In this document: piece after piece, positions 13,477-20,175 of the stretch | Layout of the letters: each line of letters opens with the position of its first letter | How positions within the stretch are numbered: the stretch's first letter is position 1 | Made by a program: the position numbers and the translations under genes | Notes under the pieces: generated by a model | Database searches by the model: none | Told to the model about the DNA's origin: nothing | The model's input: the letters and a program-made list of their open reading frames with translations, nothing else | Source: JACMIU01 sp043763605 | Lineage (GTDB): Bacteria > Armatimonadota > Armatimonadia > Armatimonadales > Armatimonadaceae | Direction of reading: 5' to 3' | DNA: 24,020 nt | Assembly: GCA_043763605.1 (NCBI GenBank) | Contig: JAYULM010000543.1 | Coordinates: 1 to 24,020, forward strand

Positions 13477-14631
13477 TTGGATACAACAGTCGGCGGTAAT
13501 AAAAAAGTGCGGCGGGCATATGGTTTTGACGAGGTGGCGTTGGTCCCCGGTCCGCTGGTGATCGACCCGCGTGACGTGGATATTTCCTGGACACTTGGCG
13601 GTATACGGTTCGATATTCCCCTTTTAGCGGCGGCGTTGGACGGCGCGGTGAACCCCGCCCTTGCCGCGCGAATGAGCGCGCTCGGCGGATTGGCGGTTTT
13701 AAATTTAGACGGCATACAAACCCGGTATGTGGATGCCGAAGCGGTTCTGCAAGCCATCGCCGACGCGCCGTCGGACGGTGTGATTCAATTTATTCAGGAA
13801 CTGTACGCGAAAGAGGCGGTGAAGCCCGAACTGATTTCCCGGCGCGTGCGCGAGATCAAGGCGGCGGGCGGGATCGCGGCGGTATCGGCGGCTCCGCACA
13901 CGGCGAAAGCCACCGGGATGGCGGCTGTCGAGGCAGGCGCGGACCTGTTCTTCATTCAAAGTACCGTCGGCTCGGTCCGGTTCGAATCGTCGCACATCGC
14001 GGCGTTCGATGTCGCCGGGTTTATCCATGAGTCGCCGATCCCGGTGATCGTCGGGAACACGGTCGGCTACGCGGCGACGAAGGAGTTGATGGAAGCGGGC
14101 GCGGCGGGCGTGCTGGTCGGCGTCGGACCGGGGCAGATCTGCACGTCGCGCAAGGTGCTCGGCATCGGCGTGCCGCAGATCACGGCGACGGCGGACTGCG
14201 CGGCGGCGCGCGACGACTTCCACGCGGCGACCGGGCGGTACGTCCCTATCATCACGGACGGCGGCATGAAAAGCGGCGGCGACATTGCCAAAGCCATCGC
14301 AGCGGGCGCGGATGCCGTGATGCTCGGCTCGACTATCGCGGCGGCGGCGGAAGCACCCGCCCCCGGCTATTCGTGGGGCATGGCAACCTCGTCGGCGGAC
14401 CTGCCGCGCGGCACCCGGATCAAGGTCGGCGTGTCTGGAACGCTTCAGGAGATCCTGTTCGGACCGGCGCACAAGGACGACGGCACGATGAACCTGGTCG
14501 GCGCTCTCCGGCTCTCGATGGGGTCGCTCGGCGCACGTAACCTGCGCGAGATGCAACAGGCGGAAATGATGGTTGCCCCGAGCCTCCCGACCGAGGGCAA
14601 GGGGTTTCAGCGGGCGCAGGGCGTCGGCTAA
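13477..14631 (+). CDS. guaB3: GuaB3-family IMP dehydrogenase-related protein
   Basis: A 384-residue TIM-barrel protein of the IMPDH/GMP reductase superfamily, without the CBS pair of classical GuaB. The barrel shows the nucleotide loop GVGPGQICTSRKVLGIGVPQ (catalytic Cys in ICTSR), IITDGGMKSGGDIAKAIAAG (phosphate binding), and ADAVMLGS. Classical IMPDH converts IMP to XMP with NAD; the exact reaction of GuaB3 proteins differs between lineages or is unsettled. It starts at TTG 13477 with a strong GGAGGG 10 nt upstream; no in-frame ATG is near. guaA, the next step to GMP, lies downstream but separated by a minus-strand gene pair. The stop overlaps the convergent HEPN-like gene stop by 3-4 nt. 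Intact. Confidence 0.92.
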   Translation: MDTTVGGNKKVRRAYGFDEVALVPGPLVIDPRDVDISWTLGGIRFDIPLLAAALDGAVNPALAARMSALGGLAVLNLDGIQTRYVDAEAVLQAIADAPSDGVIQFIQELYAKEAVKPELISRRVREIKAAGGIAAVSAAPHTAKATGMAAVEAGADLFFIQSTVGSVRFESSHIAAFDVAGFIHESPIPVIVGNTVGYAATKELMEAGAAGVLVGVGPGQICTSRKVLGIGVPQITATADCAAARDDFHAATGRYVPIITDGGMKSGGDIAKAIAAGADAVMLGSTIAAAAEAPAPGYSWGMATSSADLPRGTRIKVGVSGTLQEILFGPAHKDDGTMNLVGALRLSMGSLGARNLREMQQAEMMVAPSLPTEGKGFQRAQGVG

Positions 14632-15152
14632 ACAGCCGCCCCCTTCTCCTCATTGGCAATTGCGAAAAGGATCTCGACAAAACCGAGCAGTTCGCGCAAG
14701 CGCGGGTTGTCACGCGCTTCCATCCCTGCGAAGGTATGATGGAGCGGGGACTGCACGTGTCCTGCGCCGTCGCGCCACGGATACTCCGGGTTTGGATGAT
14801 CGTCGCCCTCCGGTGACAGGTTTTGTATCGTCTCCGCGAGCGGTTCAACGCTCCGCAGGAAACTGCGATATGCGGCGTACTGCCCGGTTCGCCCCAAACG
14901 TCTGCGGACGCGCGACATATTTGAGGCATCGCGGATGAGGCGCAAAAATGCCTTATGCGTGTACTCGTAGGGCGCGCCGCCCGCCGGAGTCAAAAAACCT
15001 TTCGCCAGCTTTTCCGTCGCCATCTGAAGGTAATGCAACCGGTGACATAGCGCGACGTCACCCGCTCGTTCTAACCGTTGATACATTTCGTAATCGGAGT
15101 GCGCTTGTTCGAGATAGCCGGTTCTCCAGTCCACGCGCGTTAGTGTCTCCAT
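14628..15152 (-). CDS. HEPN-like domain protein
   Basis: A 174-residue protein, mostly helical. Residues 36-54 (CHRLHYLQMATEKLAKGFL) match the HEPN pattern in which a helix carries HxxQxxxEKxxKA; THKAFLRLI (65-73) fits the following helix. A conserved-looking NPEYPW is at 121-126, and RDGAGH (127-132) provides an R-x4-H, the motif that makes many HEPN proteins RNases, although its position near the C-terminus is unusual. HEPN proteins act as toxin RNases or nucleotidyltransferase partners. ATG 15152 is chosen because it overlaps the upstream stop by 13 nt; the ATG at 15188 adds only shadow sequence. Co-translated with the small upstream gene, so a two-component module is likely. Toxin activity is inferred. 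Confidence 0.65.
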   Translation of the reverse strand: METLTRVDWRTGYLEQAHSDYEMYQRLERAGDVALCHRLHYLQMATEKLAKGFLTPAGGAPYEYTHKAFLRLIRDASNMSRVRRRLGRTGQYAAYRSFLRSVEPLAETIQNLSPEGDDHPNPEYPWRDGAGHVQSPLHHTFAGMEARDNPRLRELLGFVEILFAIANEEKGAAV

Positions 15153-15463
15153 TCCCAGGTACGTCGGGCATTGCTCCAATCCCCCCATCCGGTCGGGAGG
15201 GGAATCTTCGCGTCCTCCTCTGGAAGCACCATAGCGATAGCGGATTCCTGAGAAATGCCATCGCGCGTAGGACTGGGACCGAAGTAGAAGGGACGCACCT
15301 TGTCATTCTCCCCAAAGGCGTTCGGGTTGACGTGAACCAGGCGAATCTGCTTTTCGGTGGGATCATCGAACCAGTAAGTGCGCGTTATTTCGGGCTCATA
15401 CTCGTGATTGATCTCGGCGAGATACTCCGCCGCTTCCTCTAACGACTTTATATTAGCGTTCAA
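15140..15463 (-). CDS. Small acidic protein of unknown function, partner of the HEPN-like gene
   Basis: A 107-residue protein. An N-terminal helix (KSLEEAAEYLAEINHEYE) is followed by β-rich sequence TYWFDDPTEKQIRLVHVN and RPFYFGPSPTRDGI, then a short EEDAKIPLPTGWGDW end. No domain is recognised with confidence. It begins at TTG 15463 with AGGAG 9-10 nt upstream, a good ribosome site that fixes the start. Its stop lies inside the start of the HEPN-like gene, so the pair is translationally coupled with the small protein first, the usual order for an antitoxin and toxin. It is divergent from guaA with 93 bp between starts, room for two promoters. Confidence 0.7.
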   Translation of the reverse strand: MNANIKSLEEAAEYLAEINHEYEPEITRTYWFDDPTEKQIRLVHVNPNAFGENDKVRPFYFGPSPTRDGISQESAIAMVLPEEDAKIPLPTGWGDWSNARRTWEWRH

Positions 15464-15540
15464 GCTTCGTGGCTCCTTCCGTTGGCGTATTCGATTATAC
15501 CACCGGCACGGCGAGTCATTTTTCGCGTCGAGCGCCGTGA

Positions 15541-15546
15541 TAAACT
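15541..15546 (+). promoter_or_regulatory. -10 box (TAAACT) for guaA
   Basis: TAAACT followed by 10 nt and ATG 15557. No Shine-Dalgarno is visible, which fits a leaderless or very short leader. Confidence 0.35.
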
Positions 15547-15556
15547 AAACATAGCC

Positions 15557-17116
15557 ATGCCCGAATACGCTCAAACTCTCAACCTCCCCGAAGAAAATGT
15601 CGTCGTCCTGGATTTCGGTGCGCAGTACACCCAACTGATCGCCCGCCGCGTCCGCGAGTGCAAAGTCTACTGCGAGATCGTTCCGTTCGACACCCCGCTC
15701 GCGAAGATCCTGGAGCGTAAGCCGATCGGAATCATCTTTTCCGGGGGACCCGCTTCCTGCTACGAACCCGGCGCGCCCGCAGTTGACCCAGCCTTCTACG
15801 ACTGCGGCTTGCCAATCTTCGGCATCTGCTACGGCATGCAACTGATGACGAAACAACTCGGCGGTATCGTGCGTGCCGGGTCGCGCCGCGAGTACGGCAA
15901 GACGCAGTTAGACGTTAGCGACGACACCGACCTGTTCCGCGGCTTGAACCGCGAACTGGTCTGCTGGATGAGCCACGGCGACGAAGTCGAAGCCGCGCCC
16001 CCCGGCTTCACCGTCACCGCCGTGACGCCGTCGATCCCTGTCGCGGCGATGGCGGACAAAGCGCGGCGCATGTTCGGCGTCCAATTCCACCCCGAAGTCG
16101 TCCACACGCCGTGGGGCACGGAGATTATCCGCAACTTCTTGTACGACATCTGCGGAGCGAAGGGCGCGTGGACGATGCGCTCGTTCATCGAAACATCGGT
16201 GGAAGCGATCCGCCACGAGGTCGGCGACAAAAAGGTCGTCTGCGGCTTGTCCGGCGGCATCGACTCCTGCACCGTCGCCGCGCTGGTCCACCGCGCCATC
16301 GGCGACCAACTCACCTGTATTTTCGTGAATACCGGCATGATGCGCAAGGACGAGGGGACGCAGGTACGTAGCAACTTCGCCGAAGCGTTCAATATCAACC
16401 TCGTGTATGCCGACGAAAAAGAGCGGTTCCTGCGCCTTCTGGCGGGCGTGACCGACCCGGAAAGCAAGCGTAAGATCATCGGGAACGAGTTCGTCGCCGT
16501 GTTCGACGAGATCGCGGACACGCTGAAAGACGCCGATTATCTGGCGCAGGGCACCCTGTATCCGGACGTGATCGAGTCGGGTACCAAAAACGCCGCAAAA
16601 ATCAAAACGCACCACAACGTCGGCGGGCTACCCGAAAACATGCGGATGAAACTGGTCGAACCGCTCCGCTATCTCTTCAAGGACGAAGTGCGCAAGGTCG
16701 CCGAGGAGTTGGGTCTGCCGAGCGACATGGTCTGGCGGCAACCGTTCCCCGGTCCGGGTCTGGCGATCCGCATCATCGGCGAGGTGACGCTGGAGCGGCT
16801 GGAGATCCTGCGCGCCGCCGACGCCATCGTGGTCGAGGAGATCAAGAAGGCGGGCTTGTACCGGCGCGTCTGGCAGTCGTTCGCGGTGCTCCCTGATACG
16901 AAGTCGGTCGGCGTGATGGGCGATCAGCGCACCTACGAGTATCCCATCGTGCTCCGCGTCGTGACCAGCGAGGACGCGATGACGGCGGACTGGGCACGAC
17001 TACCCTACGAAGTGCTGGAGCGCATCTCGAACCGCGTCGTCGGCGAGGTGAACGGCGTCAACCGCGTCGTCTACGATATTACGAGCAAGCCCCCCGGGAC
17101 CATCGAGTGGGAGTAA
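15557..17116 (+). CDS. guaA: GMP synthase (glutamine-hydrolysing)
   Basis: A 519-residue cytoplasmic enzyme that aminates XMP to GMP using glutamine and ATP. The class-I glutamine amidotransferase domain (about 15-200) has nucleophile C91 in GICYGMQ and H178/E180 in QFHPEV. The ATP pyrophosphatase domain has the P-loop LSGGIDSCT (231-239). The dimerisation domain contains RQPFPGPGLAIR (394-405) and ends with the canonical KPPGTIEWE. Length is normal. ATG 15557 is chosen because the family N-terminus follows directly; frame-open sequence from 15482 is not GuaA-like. It completes GMP synthesis begun by an IMPDH-type step (GuaB3 nearby). A TAAACT box at 15541 is the likely promoter element. Confidence 0.98.
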   Translation: MPEYAQTLNLPEENVVVLDFGAQYTQLIARRVRECKVYCEIVPFDTPLAKILERKPIGIIFSGGPASCYEPGAPAVDPAFYDCGLPIFGICYGMQLMTKQLGGIVRAGSRREYGKTQLDVSDDTDLFRGLNRELVCWMSHGDEVEAAPPGFTVTAVTPSIPVAAMADKARRMFGVQFHPEVVHTPWGTEIIRNFLYDICGAKGAWTMRSFIETSVEAIRHEVGDKKVVCGLSGGIDSCTVAALVHRAIGDQLTCIFVNTGMMRKDEGTQVRSNFAEAFNINLVYADEKERFLRLLAGVTDPESKRKIIGNEFVAVFDEIADTLKDADYLAQGTLYPDVIESGTKNAAKIKTHHNVGGLPENMRMKLVEPLRYLFKDEVRKVAEELGLPSDMVWRQPFPGPGLAIRIIGEVTLERLEILRAADAIVVEEIKKAGLYRRVWQSFAVLPDTKSVGVMGDQRTYEYPIVLRVVTSEDAMTADWARLPYEVLERISNRVVGEVNGVNRVVYDITSKPPGTIEWE

Positions 17117-17144
17117 GATCGGGTGATGCCGGACGTAGGGGACG

Positions 17145-17237
17145 ATGAAAATCCGACAGGGGCAAGGCAATTGCATCATCGTTGCCAGCGAGGATGCAAT
17201 CGCGCTATATGCCCCGGTGAGCCAATGCCCGGCGTGA
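17145..17237 (+). CDS. Possible small ORF (30 aa) between guaA and the hydrolase gene
   Basis: An ATG frame of 30 residues, starting MKIRQGQGNCIIVASEDAIA and ending VSQCPA, with AGGGGA only 4-5 nt upstream. The first part reads like a normal β-strand start of a longer protein, so it may be a complete micro-protein or the remnant of one. It starts 28 nt after guaA. No family is recognised. Confidence 0.25.
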   Translation: MKIRQGQGNCIIVASEDAIALYAPVSQCPA

Positions 17238-17250
17238 TCCACGGCTGCGG

Positions 17251-17256
17251 TATACT
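17251..17256 (+). promoter_or_regulatory. -10 box (TATACT) for the glycoside hydrolase gene
   Basis: TGCGGTATACT resembles an extended -10; TATACT ends 9 nt before ATG 17266, with no Shine-Dalgarno between. Confidence 0.45.
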
Positions 17257-17265
17257 GAACGCATC

Positions 17266-19953
17266 ATGACACTGCTACGCCGCCCTGTCACCGCGCTTTG
17301 TGCCGCGACACTGACTGCCTTTACCCTCTACACGATACCTTTTCCCGCTTCCGCAGCCGCCCCACAACAAACCGTGACGCTTTCCCGAAACGGCGACATT
17401 ACAGCGCGGCGCGGCGAAAGCGACACGCTGTTTTCCGTTCGCAGTGCGATCTTCGAGCCGGGATGGGCGTTCCGCGCCGCCGCGCTCGACACCACGACCG
17501 GCACGTTGCGTATTGCTGCGACTACTGCCGGTAGCAAGGTCGAAGTCAAGCCGACCGTGGAAGCGGTCGGGAAAACGTTGCGCGTCTCAGTCGCTTTCAC
17601 CGCCGACAAGGATACGCCGGTCAACTCCGCGCACGTTTCGGTAAACCTGCCGGTAGGCTCGTATGTCGGCGGCGAGGCGGTTTGGAAGGGAACAGACGGC
17701 ACGAAAACCTTCGTGATTCCTGCCGCAGCCGCCGCGACACGCATTACCGAGGGCAAAAACGGCGGGCTGACAATCGCAGGGAAAACCGGCGCGAACAAAC
17801 TCACCGTCGCGGCGACCGGGGAAACCGGCGTGATGCTCCAGGACAACCGCGTCTTCGGTGGGTCGGAACTTGAAATCCGGGTCGGCGCGATCACGGAACA
17901 CACGATGAAAGCCGGGCAGACAGAAACCGTGTCGTTCACGATAGAACTGCCGGAAGCGATCACGGTAGAGAACGAGAAGCAACTCGTGATGCAATCCGGT
18001 CCCGACTGGATTCCGCTTTCGCCGAAGTCGCTCGACATCGAAGCCGGCTCCGCGCTCGACTTTTCCTCGTTCCTGTCCGACGCTCCGGCGGGCAAATATG
18101 GTCGCTTGATCGTGCGCCGCGACGGACATTTTGGATTCGAGAAGCGCGACAAGCCGCAACGCTTCTACGGCGTAAATCTGTGTTTTTCGGCGAACTATCT
18201 GGAGCATGCCGGAGCGGACGCGTTAGCCGAGCGGCTGATGCGGCTGGGCTACAACACGGTGCGCATCCACCATTACGAGGGCGACCTGATCGACCCGAAG
18301 GCACCGGACAGCCTGACGTTCCGACCGGAGCAATTAGACAAACTCGACTACCTTTTAGCCACCTGCAAGAGGCGTGGGCTGTATATCAAGACCGACCTGT
18401 TCGTTTCACGCCCCGTCAAACCGGCAGAAATGGGCTTGACCGAGGGCGGCATGGACGATTTCAAGGACGCCGTTCTCGTGTCGAAACCGGCTATGGACAA
18501 CTGGAAAGCGTTCAGCAAGAAACTGCTCACGCACGTCAATCCGTACACGAAGATCGCCTACAAGGACGAACCCGCGCTCGCCTGGGTGTCGCTGATCAAC
18601 GAGCCGAACCTGACCAACGGGCGGATCGGGGCGTGGAAGCCGGATCTGCGGGCGAAGTTCGAGACGGAGTGGAAGTCCTGGTACGGCAAGCGGTACCCGG
18701 GTAGTGGCAAGCCGGTCCCCGAACTGCCGCGCAACATGGAGGACAACGCCCTCGGGCGCGATGTGGCGGCGTTCTTCGCATTCCTGCACAAGCGCGGCTA
18801 CGACGAAATGACCGGCTTTTTGCGCAAGGAAGTCGGCACGAAGACGTTGCTGACGTACCTGAATGGCTGGTCGGAAACCCCGGCGTTCATGGCGACGCGG
18901 GATTCGTTCGACTTCGTGGACAATCATTTCTACTGGGACCACCCGAGTTTTCTGGGCGCGTCGTGGGGCTTACCATCGACCGGTTGGAGCGGCAACAGTT
19001 CGGCGGGCGGCGCGGGACCGGACGCCGTGGCGATGACGCGGCTGTTCGGCAAGCCGTTCACGGTGTCGGAGTGGGACTACGTGTTCCCGAACCGCTTCCG
19101 CGCCGAGGGCGGCTTGATCATGGGCGCGGTGTCGGCATTGCAGGACTGGGACGCGATCTGGCGGTTCGCCTACTCGCACGGGCGCGACTCGGTAATCGCG
19201 CCGCGCCCCGCCGACTACTTCAACATGGCGCAAGACCCGCTCCGTCAGGCGTCGGAGCGGACCGGGATTTTGCTGTTCCTACGCGGCGATATGCGCACAG
19301 AAACCGGTCTGAAAATCACTTTTGCCAGTGGTAAAGAACTCACCGCGCCAGGGACGGCACTGCCAAAATTGGAGAATAACAAGTCGCAAATATCAAAGTT
19401 ACGTGTTGGAATAGCCTTCACAGGTGCTAATCCAGTTTCAAAAAAAATAGTGCAATATAATCCCCTTAGCCGAGATACGATCATGCCCCGCGCTATCACC
19501 GCCAGTCCATATGCGGATACCGCCCGTACCGTTTCCGGTGTCTTTGAAGGCAAGAGTCTTTTGATCGCCGAACATGAATATGAGATTACTCAAAACGAGG
19601 GGCGTTCGGTGGTATCGCTGTCCAGTCTCGACGGGAAACGCGTTCGGGACAGTAAACGCCTTCTGGTCACACATCTGACCGACCTGCAAAACACGAACCA
19701 GAAGTTTTCGTCGCAGGACCGCCGGGTCCTGGAAGCGTGGGGCGAACTCCCGTACCTCGTGCGGCGCGGTTCGGCGACCGTGGTATTGAGCCGTCCCGAC
19801 GCGGCGAAACTGAAGGCGTATCGACTCGACACGACCGGGAAACGCGTCGCGCCGCTGGCGATCAAGGCGACGAAGGATTCCGCCGTGCTCGAACTGTCCA
19901 CGCTCGCGCCGGACGGGGCGGCGACGCTGTATTACGAGGTTATCGCGCCGTAG
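17266..19953 (+). CDS. Secreted glycoside hydrolase, clan GH-A (cellulase-like)
   Basis: An 895-residue exported enzyme. The signal peptide (1-30, hydrophobic core LCAATLTAFTLYTI) ends near ASA-A. Residues about 35-290 form a β-rich N-terminal region. The (β/α)8 barrel runs from about 297 (PQRFYGVNLCF) to 650: RIHHYEGD (333-340), general acid/base E446 in SLINEPN, VDNHFYWDHP (551-560), and nucleophile E602 in FTVSEWDY. A C-terminal β-domain (about 690-895) follows. It probably cleaves a plant or microbial polysaccharide; the substrate cannot be told. It heads a cluster with a SASA esterase and a lipoprotein. Codons for about 695-740 are visibly A/T-rich, unlike the rest, including an A8 run at 19440-19447. 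A TATACT box lies 9 nt before ATG 17266. Confidence 0.88.
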   Translation: MTLLRRPVTALCAATLTAFTLYTIPFPASAAAPQQTVTLSRNGDITARRGESDTLFSVRSAIFEPGWAFRAAALDTTTGTLRIAATTAGSKVEVKPTVEAVGKTLRVSVAFTADKDTPVNSAHVSVNLPVGSYVGGEAVWKGTDGTKTFVIPAAAAATRITEGKNGGLTIAGKTGANKLTVAATGETGVMLQDNRVFGGSELEIRVGAITEHTMKAGQTETVSFTIELPEAITVENEKQLVMQSGPDWIPLSPKSLDIEAGSALDFSSFLSDAPAGKYGRLIVRRDGHFGFEKRDKPQRFYGVNLCFSANYLEHAGADALAERLMRLGYNTVRIHHYEGDLIDPKAPDSLTFRPEQLDKLDYLLATCKRRGLYIKTDLFVSRPVKPAEMGLTEGGMDDFKDAVLVSKPAMDNWKAFSKKLLTHVNPYTKIAYKDEPALAWVSLINEPNLTNGRIGAWKPDLRAKFETEWKSWYGKRYPGSGKPVPELPRNMEDNALGRDVAAFFAFLHKRGYDEMTGFLRKEVGTKTLLTYLNGWSETPAFMATRDSFDFVDNHFYWDHPSFLGASWGLPSTGWSGNSSAGGAGPDAVAMTRLFGKPFTVSEWDYVFPNRFRAEGGLIMGAVSALQDWDAIWRFAYSHGRDSVIAPRPADYFNMAQDPLRQASERTGILLFLRGDMRTETGLKITFASGKELTAPGTALPKLENNKSQISKLRVGIAFTGANPVSKKIVQYNPLSRDTIMPRAITASPYADTARTVSGVFEGKSLLIAEHEYEITQNEGRSVVSLSSLDGKRVRDSKRLLVTHLTDLQNTNQKFSSQDRRVLEAWGELPYLVRRGSATVVLSRPDAAKLKAYRLDTTGKRVAPLAIKATKDSAVLELSTLAPDGAATLYYEVIAP

Positions 19954-19954
19954 G

Positions 19955-20147
19955 CTCTCACCCCCCAACCCCCTCTCTCATCGGAATGAAAGAGGGGGAG
20001 TCTGGAGGAGAAACGCCGCCACGTAGCAAAATAATCCAAAGACCACCCGGCAACACGAACCACGAATCGCTCCTGGACTCGCGGAAACTGCGTTTCCGCT
20101 GCTCCCCCTCTTTCATTCCGATGAGAGAGGGGGTTGGGGGGTGAGAG
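19955..20147. repeat. 193-bp extragenic element with perfect 46-bp inverted arms
   Basis: Arms 19955-20000 and 20102-20147 are exact reverse complements (starting CTCTCACCCCCCAACCCCCT). Each arm is itself a hairpin: CCCCCTCT and TCAT pair with ATGA and AGAGGGGG. The 101-bp interior contains GCGGAAAC-TGC-GTTTCCGC. It begins 2 nt after the hydrolase stop and ends 28 nt before the esterase ATG. The design fits a paired REP (BIME-like) or a small non-autonomous MITE; no gene is encoded. It may also attenuate transcription between the two genes. Confidence 0.92.
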
Positions 20148-20175
20148 AAGAACGGGGCAGGGGTGAGAGAAAACC

